A DNA stretch of 64,000 nucleotides from Bacteroidia bacterium (GTDB lineage Bacteria; Bacteroidota; Bacteroidia; B-17B0; Aurantibacillaceae): the NCBI GenBank assembly GCA_018000995.1, contig JAGNIU010000011.1, positions 1 through 64,000 of the forward strand, given 5' to 3'. The notes under the pieces were generated by a model that was not told where the DNA came from, did not search any database, and saw only the letters and a program-made list of their open reading frames with translations. Shown here piece by piece: positions 45,181 to 53,891 of the stretch (positions are counted from its first letter, which is position 1; every line of letters starts with the position of its first letter). Both the position numbers and the translations under genes were made by a program.

Positions 45181-46130
45181 TGGAGTTTAATTTAAACTAT
45201 ACACCTACTCCATCACCGGTAAAAATCACACACGCCGATAAAGTTTTATTGATTGGCTCTTGCTTTGCTGAAAATATTGGTGAGAAATTAATTCAATCCA
45301 AGTTTAATTGCCTAGTTAATCCAAATGGAATTCTTTTCAATCCAATCAGTATTTCAAAAGCCATCACCTCATATATTAAAAACGAATCCAACCCGAAACC
45401 CGAAATAAATAATAACCTCTATTTCTCCTTCGAACATCACGGCAGTTTTTCTTCATCAACAAAAGATGAATTAGCAGATAAAATTAAAAACGCAACGCAA
45501 TTCGCACACACACAATTAAAAGAAGCTAAATTCTTAATCATTACTTTCGGGAGCGCTTTTGCATACCGACATATTGCTTCCAATAAAATCGTTGCCAATT
45601 GTCACAAATTACCACAACAAGAATTCAAGAAAGAACTTTTATCAGTTGAAAAAATAGTTTCGGATTACAAATTACTATTTGAAGAACTAAAGAAATTCAA
45701 TCCACAACTCAACATCATCCTCACAGTTTCACCGGTAAAATATTTACGCGACGGTATTATTGAGAACAATCTTAGTAAATCAATTCTAATTCAAAGTGTA
45801 CACCTGCTGACTAAGAACTATTTTCCTGCTTACGAATTAGTGAATGACGACCTACGTGACTACCGTTTTTACAAAGAAGACATGGCTCACCCGAACGAAC
45901 AAGCCATTAATTATGTTTGGGAAAAGTTCTCTGATGTTTATTTTTCTGCAGAAACCAATTCTCTCATCAAAAACATAAAAGAAATAACACAAGCTGCACA
46001 ACATCGTCCGATAAATGAAAACACTGAGCAGCACCAAAAATTTAAGCAAACCTATTTGAATAAATGCGCGGAACTAGAGAAAAAACATCCGCATTTAAAT
46101 TTCAGTCACGAAAAACAAATTTATTCTTAA
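45180..46130 (+). CDS. GSCFA-domain protein
   Basis: A 316-residue protein of the GSCFA family, named for the conserved motif visible at 26-30 (IGSCFAENIGEKL). This is an SGNH-hydrolase-like fold with further conserved SAFAYRH, LTVSPVKYLRDG and DMAHPNEQAINYVWE segments. The biochemical substrate is unestablished; deacylase or acyl-esterase activity is suspected for SGNH relatives. It overlaps cca by one base and touches the nitroreductase gene, so the three are translated as a unit. Confidence 0.88.
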   Translation: MEFNLNYTPTPSPVKITHADKVLLIGSCFAENIGEKLIQSKFNCLVNPNGILFNPISISKAITSYIKNESNPKPEINNNLYFSFEHHGSFSSSTKDELADKIKNATQFAHTQLKEAKFLIITFGSAFAYRHIASNKIVANCHKLPQQEFKKELLSVEKIVSDYKLLFEELKKFNPQLNIILTVSPVKYLRDGIIENNLSKSILIQSVHLLTKNYFPAYELVNDDLRDYRFYKEDMAHPNEQAINYVWEKFSDVYFSAETNSLIKNIKEITQAAQHRPINENTEQHQKFKQTYLNKCAELEKKHPHLNFSHEKQIYS

Positions 46131-46796
46131 ATGAAACAATATCCGTTTATTCCCTACTCAAAAATAACTTACTCACCTGAGGAAATGTTGTTGCGCAGTA
46201 AAGATCATTTTGAATATTATGATAAGCGTCGTACCGTTCGGGAATTTTCTGATAAACCGATTTCTGACGAAGTGCTAGAGCATATTATTTTAAGTGCCTC
46301 CACCGCTCCATCAGGCGCGCACAAACAACCCTGGACATTTTGTGTTGTAACCAATCCTGAAATAAAAAAGCAAATCCGTGAAGCTGCGGAGAAAGAAGAG
46401 TTTGATAGTTATAACGGACGTATGACCGACGAGTGGCTTATAGATTTAGCGCCACTTGGAACGGATTGGAAAAAACCTTTTTTAGAAACTGCACCTGCTC
46501 TTATTGTCATTTTCAAACGATCGTACGAATTTGTAAATGATAAAAAGAAAAATAATTATTACGTAAGTGAATCTGTTGGCATTGCTTGCGGTTATTTACT
46601 CGAAGCCATTCATTACTGCGGATTAGTAGCATTAACGCACACGCCTAGTCCAATGAATTTTTTAAGTAAAGTATTAAACCGTCCCGAAAATGAAAAGCCT
46701 TATTTGTTAGTACCTGTTGGTTATCCGCTGGAAACTACAATGGTGCCTGATATTAAACGAAAACCGCTAGAAGACATAGCAGTGTGGTACAAATAA
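46131..46796 (+). CDS. Nitroreductase-fold flavoprotein of the iodotyrosine deiodinase type
   Basis: A 221-residue FMN enzyme. The FMN-binding region is KRRTVREFSDKP and SASTAPSGAHKQPW. Unlike ordinary nitroreductases it carries the substrate lid of iodotyrosine deiodinase: E90, Y94 and K115 stand at exactly the spacing of the human triad E157/Y161/K182, followed by the family block ETAPALIVIFKRSYEF and by VPVGYP and PDIKRKPL. A reductive dehalogenase acting on halotyrosine or related phenols is the best prediction. The ATG follows the GSCFA stop without a gap, so it is co-translated with it. Confidence 0.88.
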   Translation: MKQYPFIPYSKITYSPEEMLLRSKDHFEYYDKRRTVREFSDKPISDEVLEHIILSASTAPSGAHKQPWTFCVVTNPEIKKQIREAAEKEEFDSYNGRMTDEWLIDLAPLGTDWKKPFLETAPALIVIFKRSYEFVNDKKKNNYYVSESVGIACGYLLEAIHYCGLVALTHTPSPMNFLSKVLNRPENEKPYLLVPVGYPLETTMVPDIKRKPLEDIAVWYK

Positions 46797-46859
46797 ATAT
46801 CTCAATAATTAACCTTACCTTCAACATTAAACAAATAAACATTAAACCTCAAACATACC

Positions 46860-48107
46860 TTGACTTTCGACGACTTTAAATTTGATGCTTCCTTAATGGA
46901 AGGCCTCTACAGCATGGGTTACAAACAACCCACCCCAATACAAGAACAAGCTATTCCTGTTATTCAAGATAATAAAGATTTAATTGCCTGCGCACAAACC
47001 GGTACCGGAAAAACAGCAGCGTATTTACTTCCTATTATCGACCATATTTTAAAAGCAGAAAAACGCCACTTAAATACTTTAATCATAGCCCCTACCCGCG
47101 AATTGGTTTTACAAATCGATCAGCAAATTGATGGCATGGGTTATTTTTGTGCTGTTGGTTCTATTGCTGTTTATGGTGGGAATGATGGTATAACCTTCGA
47201 GAAACAACGTCAAGCCTTAAAAGAAGGCGTTGATATTGTTTGCGCTACACCGGGACGATTAATCTCTTTATTGCAAATGGGACAAGTTAACTTCGACCAT
47301 TTACAACATTTGGTATTAGATGAAGCAGATCGTATGTTAGACATGGGTTTCTTTGATGATATCAGAACTATAATTAATTATTTACCGAAGAAACGTCAAA
47401 CGATTTTATTTTCTGCAACCATGCCACCGAAAATTCGTCAGCTGGCCGGTGCTATTTTAAATAATCCGGAGACTATCAATATTGCCATTAGTAAACCGGC
47501 TGCAGGAATTGTGCAGCAAGCTTATGTTGTTTACGACGGACAGAAAGAAGAAATTTTAAAAGAGATTTTAAAAAATCCTGATTATTCTTCTGTAATTATT
47601 TTCTCTAGTACAAAAGACAATGTGAAGTTGTTGGAGAAGAGTATTAAAAAAATGGAGCCTTCTTTAAAAGCATTCCATTCCGATTTAGAACAATCCGAAC
47701 GCGAAGAAATTATGCGTGATTTTAAAAACCGTAAACTCCGCATTTTAATTGGAACAGATATTTTATCTCGTGGTATTGATGTGGACGGAATTAGCTTAGT
47801 TGTAAACTACGATGCGCCTCCCGATCCGGAAGATTATATTCACCGTATTGGAAGAACAGCCCGTGCTTCTAAAGCAGGAGTTGCAATAACATTCGTGAAT
47901 CAGCGTGACCAAATGAAATTTTTTAATATTGAAGCGTTAATGGGAACTGAAGTAACTAAAATGCCAATACCTGAAGCACTAGGCGCAGGACCTGAATACA
48001 ATCCCGAAGCCAACAAAAACCAAGATAGAAAAAAATCTTTCGGCGGTAAAGGCGGAGGAAAAGGCAAATCCAATTTCAAACCAAGAAATAATTTCAATAA
48101 GAAATAG
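46860..48107 (+). CDS. DEAD-box RNA helicase (RhlE-like)
   Basis: A 415-residue ATP-dependent RNA helicase. Motifs in order: Q motif GYKQPTPIQ, I AQTGTGKT (45-52), Ia APTRELV, II DEAD, III SAT, and the C-terminal HRIGRTAR. A basic glycine/lysine-rich tail (KGGGKGKSNFKPRNNF) resembles RhlE proteins. I start at TTG 46860 because it gives the typical F-x-x-F-x-F start; no ATG exists before the Q motif. Roles in ribosome assembly or RNA decay are expected. Confidence 0.94.
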   Translation: MTFDDFKFDASLMEGLYSMGYKQPTPIQEQAIPVIQDNKDLIACAQTGTGKTAAYLLPIIDHILKAEKRHLNTLIIAPTRELVLQIDQQIDGMGYFCAVGSIAVYGGNDGITFEKQRQALKEGVDIVCATPGRLISLLQMGQVNFDHLQHLVLDEADRMLDMGFFDDIRTIINYLPKKRQTILFSATMPPKIRQLAGAILNNPETINIAISKPAAGIVQQAYVVYDGQKEEILKEILKNPDYSSVIIFSSTKDNVKLLEKSIKKMEPSLKAFHSDLEQSEREEIMRDFKNRKLRILIGTDILSRGIDVDGISLVVNYDAPPDPEDYIHRIGRTARASKAGVAITFVNQRDQMKFFNIEALMGTEVTKMPIPEALGAGPEYNPEANKNQDRKKSFGGKGGGKGKSNFKPRNNFNKK

Positions 48108-48149
48108 ATTCCACTAAGGGGAAAAATTCATTTTAGAAACGCGAACTTT

Positions 48150-48300
48150 CTCCCCCTTTTTCAAGGGGGAGTACGGCTTTAGCCGGGAGGGGGTTCGTTG
48201 AAGAAGCCATCCGTTTTCAAGACAGATTTCACGTAAACCCCTCCGTCTACCGCTCACGTTAATCTCGCTGCGGTAGCCACCTCCCCTTAAAAAAGGGGAG
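48150..48300. repeat. Structured intergenic repeat pair (BIME/MITE-like)
   Basis: Four hairpins occur: CTCCCCCTT/AAGGGGGAG (48150-48171), CGGCT/AGCCG (48174-48185), CTACCGC/GCGGTAG (48247-48276) and CTCCCCTT/AAGGGGAG (48281-48300). The left half and the reverse complement of the right half share the order C-rich hairpin, GGCT/AGCC core, GGAGGGGTT, so this is an inverted pair of one repeat type. No gene is present between 48108 and 48346. Confidence 0.65.
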
Positions 48301-48346
48301 GAAAATTTAGCGTGTTTTTTAAAATATTAATTCCTACTTTCATCCT

Positions 48347-50467
48347 ATGAAAAAACTCATCCTAGTCCCATTCTTAATTTCATTCACCATGAACGCACAA
48401 TTTAAAACAGCAAAACCACCTGTTGCCGAAAAGAAAGAACATATCCGTGATATACACGGCGATAAAGTAAACGACAATTATTATTGGATGTACGATTACT
48501 TCGGAAAAGGTCCGGATAGCACTAAAGCTGTTGACTATTTAAAAGCAGAGAATGCTTATTTGGAAGAAGTAATGAGTCCCACTAAAAAATTACAGGAAGA
48601 TCTTTTTACGGAAATGAAAGCACGCATCAAAGAAAAAGATGAAAGTGTTCCTGTTTTTCAAAATGGATATTATTATTATTCACGTACCGAAGACGGAAAG
48701 CAATATTTTAAATACTGCCGTAAAAAGGGAACCCTCGATGCAAAAGAAGAAATTCTATTGGATGTAGATAAAATGGCTGAAGGTCATGCTTATTATTCCG
48801 CAACAGGATTTAACATAAGCGAGGATAATAAATTAATGGCTTTTGGTGTGGATGAAGTGAGTCGTCGCCAATACAGCATTTATGTAAAGAATTTAGAGAC
48901 GGGAGAAATACTAAAAGATGTAGTTAAAAACACAACCGGTGGAGCAACTTGGGCGAATGATAATAAAACATTTTTCTATACCTCAAAAAACGAAGTAACC
49001 TTATTAACAGAAAAAATTAAACGTCATGTTTTAGGCACAGATGCTTCGGCGGATGTATTGGTGTATGACGAAAAAGATAATACCAATTACATTGGCGTTT
49101 TTAAAAGTAAAAACAATAAATTCATTTTCATTCACTCGGGTGCTACTATGAGTAATGAATTACGGATGATTGATGCTTCAAAACCAACAGATGAATTTAA
49201 AGTGTTTCAACCCCGCATGAAAGATGTTTTATATTATGTAAACACTTTAGCGGATAAATTTTTAATCCGTACCAATAAAGATGCTTTGAATTTCAAATTA
49301 ATGGAATGTCCGTTAGATAAAACCGCCGAAAGTAATTGGAAAGAAGTTATTCCTCACAATAAAACAGTTTTGTTGGAAGGCGTATCAGAGTTTAAAGATT
49401 TTGTAGTGATTGAAGAACGCCGCGATGGATTGGTGAAAATGCGCGTCATGAATTTGAAAAACAAAAACGAATATTATATTGATTTTGGCGAGCCGACTTA
49501 CGATGCTTTTACCGCCGGCAATCCTGAATACAACAGCACTACTCTACGCTATGGTTTTAGCTCGATGGTAACACCTTCCTCAACTTTTGATTATAATTTA
49601 ATCACGAAAGAAAAAAAGCTGTTGAAGCAAACTGAAATTCTTGGTGGTTACAATGCGGCAGATTATGTGACTGAACGTTTATTTGCAACAGCAGGCGATG
49701 GAACAAGAATTCCCATCTCAATAGTTTATAAAAAAGGATTTAAGAAAGACGGCAAAGCGCCTTTATTATTATACGCTTACGGAAGTTATGGCGCCAGCAT
49801 GGATGCCACTTTTAGCAGCGCACGTTTAACGTTATTGAACCGTGGTTTTGCCTATGCCATTGCGCATATACGTGGTGGACAAGAAATGGGACGCCAATGG
49901 TATGAAGACGGTAAGATGATGAAAAAGAAAAACACCTTCACCGATTTTATTGATTGCGGAAAGTTTTTGATAAATGAAAAGTTTACCAGCAAAGAACATT
50001 TATTTGCTGAAGGCGGAAGTGCCGGTGGTTTATTAATGGGCGCTATTACCAATATGGCTCCTGATATGTGGCGTGGTGTTTTAGCGCATGTTCCTTTTGT
50101 AGATGTTATTAATACAATGTTAGACGAAAGCATTCCTTTAACAACAAATGAATTTGACGAATGGGGAAATCCTAAAAACAAAGACGCTTATAATTATATG
50201 AAGAGTTATTCTCCTTACGAAAACATCGAGAAAAAGAATTACCCAAATATTTTAGTGACAACAGGTTTACACGATAGTCAGGTACAATATTTTGAACCGG
50301 CCAAATGGGTAGCGAAATTGCGCGATATGAAAACAGATAACAACGTTTTACTATTACACACCAATATGAAATTTGGTCATGGCGGCGCCAGCGGACGTTT
50401 TGATTATTTAAAAGACGTAGCTTTAAATTATGCTTTTATGTTTAGTTTGGAGGGGATTACTAAATAA
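48347..50467 (+). CDS. Oligopeptidase B-like S9A prolyl oligopeptidase, exported
   Basis: A 706-residue serine peptidase. A signal-like N-terminus (MKKLILVPFLISFTMNAQF) precedes the family's RDIHGDKVNDNYYWMYDYF segment and a seven-bladed propeller (about 90-430). The alpha/beta-hydrolase domain follows, with Ser558 in EGGSAGGLLMG, Asp643 in HDSQVQYFEPAKW and His678 in KFGHGGASGR. The DSQVQYFEPAKW block is characteristic of oligopeptidase B, which cleaves short peptides after Arg/Lys. It is usually cytosolic in Enterobacteria; here a periplasmic location is likely. Confidence 0.92.
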   Translation: MKKLILVPFLISFTMNAQFKTAKPPVAEKKEHIRDIHGDKVNDNYYWMYDYFGKGPDSTKAVDYLKAENAYLEEVMSPTKKLQEDLFTEMKARIKEKDESVPVFQNGYYYYSRTEDGKQYFKYCRKKGTLDAKEEILLDVDKMAEGHAYYSATGFNISEDNKLMAFGVDEVSRRQYSIYVKNLETGEILKDVVKNTTGGATWANDNKTFFYTSKNEVTLLTEKIKRHVLGTDASADVLVYDEKDNTNYIGVFKSKNNKFIFIHSGATMSNELRMIDASKPTDEFKVFQPRMKDVLYYVNTLADKFLIRTNKDALNFKLMECPLDKTAESNWKEVIPHNKTVLLEGVSEFKDFVVIEERRDGLVKMRVMNLKNKNEYYIDFGEPTYDAFTAGNPEYNSTTLRYGFSSMVTPSSTFDYNLITKEKKLLKQTEILGGYNAADYVTERLFATAGDGTRIPISIVYKKGFKKDGKAPLLLYAYGSYGASMDATFSSARLTLLNRGFAYAIAHIRGGQEMGRQWYEDGKMMKKKNTFTDFIDCGKFLINEKFTSKEHLFAEGGSAGGLLMGAITNMAPDMWRGVLAHVPFVDVINTMLDESIPLTTNEFDEWGNPKNKDAYNYMKSYSPYENIEKKNYPNILVTTGLHDSQVQYFEPAKWVAKLRDMKTDNNVLLLHTNMKFGHGGASGRFDYLKDVALNYAFMFSLEGITK

Positions 50468-50524
50468 TTTTTGCAAATAAAATACGCCGATAGTACCCCT
50501 ATAAGCTAGTTATAGCCAATTATA

Positions 50525-51574
50525 ATGACAAGAAATTTAGGATTAGACATTATGAGAGCCTTTTCAATTTGGCTTGTTTTACTTCAGCATGGGGGCATCA
50601 ACATTCATGGACTTGCCCCTTTAAGAATAGGAGGCATTGGTGTAGAAATATTCTTTGTTTTAAGCGGTTTTCTGATTGGCGGAATTCTTTTTCGAGAAAT
50701 TGACAAAGGAAATTCTTTTGTACAGACATTGAAAACTTTTTGGATACGAAGGTGGCTTAGAGTACTGCCACTTTATTATGCTGTTCTTTTAATTAAATTT
50801 ATTTTTATTGACCACTCTATAGGTATTAATATTTTGTATTATGTATTTTTTCTACAGAACAATTTTTACGGCATAGATTATTTTGGAGTTTCATGGAGTT
50901 TAGTTATTGAAGAATGGTTCTATTTATTTGCACCCATATTTCTTCTTTTCGTAACTACATTTTTCAAAGCAGATAAAAAAGTATTCATTTCCATGATAAT
51001 GTTTATTATATGCGTCATTATTTTAAGACTTATATATGTTTTTCATGGCAATATCCCTTATGAAGGCGTTAATGGAAACTTCCCTTTTAGATTTGATTCG
51101 TTATTCATTGGAGTTGTTTTTGCTTTTATTAAACATAAAAAATGGAAACTATATGATCTAGCAAGTTCTCCGAAAGTTTTTGCTTTAGGAGTTATTTTAT
51201 TTGTTGGATATATATTCTATTATTGGACTTTAGCCTATCCAGAGAATATGATAAATAAAGTTTGGTTTCCAAGAACGTTAGGTTTCTTTATTCTTCCATT
51301 CGCAATATCTTTGACTATTCCTTATATTTCAAATATAAAACTGCAGACCGATAAAAATGTATCAACCAAAATATTTTTCTTATTTATTAATACAACCAGT
51401 ATACTTACATACAGCATATACTTAATACATCCTTTTATATATTCTTTGGGATTGAATCTTATAACATCAATTCTGATTACATATTTAATTAGTTGGTTTA
51501 CATACAAGTATTTCGAGAAACCAATTTTAAAATACAGAGACAAAATAACCGGCTACAATAGCACTTTGCAATAA
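50525..51574 (+). CDS. Acyltransferase 3 family membrane protein (OafA/YrhL-like)
   Basis: A 349-residue polytopic membrane acyltransferase of the OafA type, with about ten helices. The signature histidine is in WLVLLQHGGINIHG, followed by GVEIFFVLSGFLIGGILF, RRWLRVLPLYYAVL and YFGVSWSLVIEEWFYLFAP. It would O-acetylate a surface polysaccharide or glycolipid. The gene uses many ATA and TTT codons and is more AT-rich than its neighbours, and structured intergenic DNA follows, suggesting acquisition; this is inference. Confidence 0.92.
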   Translation: MTRNLGLDIMRAFSIWLVLLQHGGINIHGLAPLRIGGIGVEIFFVLSGFLIGGILFREIDKGNSFVQTLKTFWIRRWLRVLPLYYAVLLIKFIFIDHSIGINILYYVFFLQNNFYGIDYFGVSWSLVIEEWFYLFAPIFLLFVTTFFKADKKVFISMIMFIICVIILRLIYVFHGNIPYEGVNGNFPFRFDSLFIGVVFAFIKHKKWKLYDLASSPKVFALGVILFVGYIFYYWTLAYPENMINKVWFPRTLGFFILPFAISLTIPYISNIKLQTDKNVSTKIFFLFINTTSILTYSIYLIHPFIYSLGLNLITSILITYLISWFTYKYFEKPILKYRDKITGYNSTLQ

Positions 51575-51701
51575 GCGTAGACGGACGTGTGAATATGAAC
51601 AGTAAAACATTTAATAAACAGTAGTGGTAGCATGATAGGTAGGTGTTCCAAAAGCACCGCCAATCGTTAACCGTTGCAACACGTCTAAAAATTCCACCAA
51701 C

Positions 51702-51789
51702 ACCGAATACAATAAAACAAAAGAAGTATCGTTATTAAGCTATCTTCTCTGCTAAAGAGAATGCTCTGTTTTAAAATTCTGTATTCGGT
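51702..51789. repeat. Inverted repeat with nested hairpin downstream of the acyltransferase
   Basis: ACCGAATACA (51702-51711) and TGTATTCGGT (51780-51789) are a perfect 10-base inverted pair around 68 bases. The inner TCTCT...AGAGA forms a further short stem. The right arm lies directly before the ATG at 51792. No integron attC core (RYYYAAC/GTTRRRY) is present. Confidence 0.5.
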
Positions 51790-51791
51790 TA

Positions 51792-52361
51792 ATGAAATTT
51801 ATTCCCATATTATTAATATGCCTTTTTTCATTACCATCATTTAGTCAAACCGCCATTAAAGGTCCGTGGACAATTGAATGTGGTGCAAGTTCACCGAATG
51901 CTTTCATAAGATCTACCAGTTTTAATTTGCGATACATTTCACCAAGATTCAGATGGTCGAATGAGGATATAGATGAAGACAATCCTAAATCCGAGAAATT
52001 TAAGAATACACGTTTAATGGTTGAATTAATTTACACACCGCCGTTCAAAGTTTTTTGCGCCGGGTTTAATGTACAATCCCGTATTGTGCGATATAAAAAA
52101 TTTAGTATGGAAATTTATGGCGGCATGAAACTCTTTCTTGTAACCGGAACTGAATACACCATCCCCAATACAAGAGGCGGGCGCAAAGGAGATTCATGGT
52201 ATTTAAATTTAGGCTTGCTCTGGCAAGTTGACCTTGGCATGTTTGCTCCTTTTGCTGATATTGGTGGCGACCGTATAATTACAGTGGGAACAGAAATGCA
52301 CCTCCGTAAAATTTACCAAAAACCACAAAGGAGATATAAATTACTTAGAGAGAAAAATTAA
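51792..52361 (+). CDS. Exported hypothetical protein, possible outer-membrane barrel (189 aa)
   Basis: The signal peptide (MKFIPILLICLFSLPSFSQ) precedes about 170 residues with alternating hydrophobic/aromatic strands (SFNLRYISPRFRWSN, NTRLMVELIYTPPFKVF, FSMEIYGGMKLFLVTG, WYLNLGLLWQVDLGMF), a pattern for a small beta-barrel, and a basic C-terminus (KPQRRYKLLREKN). I do not recognise a named family. It starts three bases after an inverted repeat and is otherwise isolated. Confidence 0.7.
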   Translation: MKFIPILLICLFSLPSFSQTAIKGPWTIECGASSPNAFIRSTSFNLRYISPRFRWSNEDIDEDNPKSEKFKNTRLMVELIYTPPFKVFCAGFNVQSRIVRYKKFSMEIYGGMKLFLVTGTEYTIPNTRGGRKGDSWYLNLGLLWQVDLGMFAPFADIGGDRIITVGTEMHLRKIYQKPQRRYKLLREKN

Positions 52362-52500
52362 GGTAATACAAAATGGTGTGTAGTATCTAATTCCTGACTT
52401 TCATACCAAATGGCAAATGAAAAGAGCAAGACGCAGTAAACAATAATAAGCATTTGTAATTCGTTCAAAATTTGTAATTTTATTGCTCGCAAAAGAACAC

Positions 52501-53076
52501 ATGAAGAAAGCTACTACTTCTAAAAAAAGTTTATCGTCATCCCAGCGCGACGAATTACTTAAAACCTTAAAAACACGTTTTGAAAAAAACATGAAACGTC
52601 ACAAAGGCATTGAATGGGCAAAAGTTGAAACTAAATTACTGGCTAAACCTGAAAAACTTTGGTCGCTTGAAGAAATGGAAATAAGCGGTGGCGAACCTGA
52701 TGTAGTTGGCTTCGATAAAAAAAGCGGAGAGTTTATATTTTTCGATTGCTCAGAAGAAAGTCCGAAAGGTCGCCGAAGTTTTTGTTACGATCACGAAGCA
52801 TTACAATCGAGAAAAGAACACAAACCAAAAAATAGTGCCATAGGTATGGCTAATGAAATGGGTGTTGAGATTTTATCGGAAGAACAATACCGCGAACTAC
52901 AAAAACTTGGAGAGTTTGATGTAAAAACATCGAGCTGGGTAAAAACACCTAAAGAAATAAGAGAATTGGGTGGCGCTCTTTTTTGTGACCGCCGATTTAA
53001 CACAGTTTTCGTTTATCACAACGGCGCCGAATCTTATTATGCAGCAAGAGCATTCCGTGCTTCTTTAAGAGTTTAA
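52501..53076 (+). CDS. DUF4256-family protein
   Basis: A 191-residue soluble protein matching the DUF4256 pattern: basic start, LLKTLKTRFEKNMKRHKG, WSLEEMEISGGEPDVVG, FFDCSEESPKGRRSFCYDHE, and the C-terminal FCDRRFNTVFVYHNGAESYY. The function is unknown. I choose ATG 52501 rather than the TTG 18 bases upstream, because the basic MKKATTSKK start is typical and the upstream bases look like promoter DNA. It precedes the YdeI-like gene by nine bases; both are stress-type accessory genes. Confidence 0.85.
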   Translation: MKKATTSKKSLSSSQRDELLKTLKTRFEKNMKRHKGIEWAKVETKLLAKPEKLWSLEEMEISGGEPDVVGFDKKSGEFIFFDCSEESPKGRRSFCYDHEALQSRKEHKPKNSAIGMANEMGVEILSEEQYRELQKLGEFDVKTSSWVKTPKEIRELGGALFCDRRFNTVFVYHNGAESYYAARAFRASLRV

Positions 53077-53085
53077 GATTTTATA

Positions 53086-53643
53086 ATGAAAGTTATTTTT
53101 TTCGAAACTCCCGCCGAATTTAGAACATGGTTAAAAAAGAACCACAAAAAAGAAACTGAATTGTTTGTTGGTTTTTATAAAGTGGGGACTAAAAAACCAT
53201 CTATGACTTGGTCGCAATCCGTTGATCAGGCACTTTGTTTTGGTTGGATAGATGGTGTAAGAAGATCAATTGATAAAGAAAGCTATTGCAATCGTTTTAC
53301 GCCGCGGAGAAGTACAAGTAACTGGAGTAATATCAACATCAAAAAAGTTGAAGAACTCACCAAAGCCGGACTCATGATGCCTGCAGGACAAAAAGCATTT
53401 GAACTACGAAAAGACAGTAAATCCGGAATTTATTCTTTCGAAACAGAACCGGTTGATTTATCCCCAAAATATAAAAGAGAATTTAAAAAAAACAAAATGG
53501 CTTGGGATTTTTTCAATACACAAGCGCCTTCGTATAAAAAAGTAATCATACATTGGGTAATGAGTGCCAAACAAGAAAAAACTCAATTATCAAGATTAGA
53601 AAAAGCAATTAAAACAAGCGGACTAAAAAAGCGAATACTCTAA
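53086..53643 (+). CDS. YdeI/OmpD-associated family protein
   Basis: A 185-residue protein of the YdeI/OmpD-associated (bacteriocin-protection) family. It shows the pattern FRTWLKKNHKKETELFVGFYK, VDQALCFGWIDGVRRSIDKESY, RFTPRRSTSNWSNIN and a basic helical end. In enterobacteria YdeI has been linked to resistance to antimicrobial peptides; no direct data exist for Bacteroidota. It lies nine bases after the DUF4256 gene and is probably co-transcribed. Confidence 0.9.
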   Translation: MKVIFFETPAEFRTWLKKNHKKETELFVGFYKVGTKKPSMTWSQSVDQALCFGWIDGVRRSIDKESYCNRFTPRRSTSNWSNINIKKVEELTKAGLMMPAGQKAFELRKDSKSGIYSFETEPVDLSPKYKREFKKNKMAWDFFNTQAPSYKKVIIHWVMSAKQEKTQLSRLEKAIKTSGLKKRIL

Positions 53644-53707
53644 AGCGGTTTTCACGGATTTGTAATCATTAGAGTTTGTACATTAAAATACTCTACCGGA
53701 CATTTTT

Positions 53708-53788
53708 GCCACAAAATCACTAAAACTCTAAATCCCACAAAAATCACACATAGTTTAGTGGGATTTTGTGTATTTGTGTTTTCGTGGC
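53708..53788. repeat. Long imperfect inverted repeat in a gene-free gap
   Basis: AAATCCCAC (53730-53738) pairs with GTGGGATTT (53758-53766), and GCCAC (53708-53712) with GTGGC (53784-53788), so the whole 80 bases can fold. Tracts such as CACAAAATC and GATTTTGTG recur within it. It lies between convergent genes and may terminate both. I see no gene in 53644-53891. Confidence 0.5.
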
Positions 53789-53891
53789 CTATTCCAAAGC
53801 ATAGTTCGAACAGTTGTAGTTTCTAATCCGTGACAAAAATTCAATCAGATTACAAATTCGAGCGAACATAATCGGAATGAGTGTACTAGAA

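Noticed and set aside
51575-51791. Possible integron attC site
   Set aside because: The inverted repeat lacks RYYYAAC/GTTRRRY core sites, and there is no integrase in the window.
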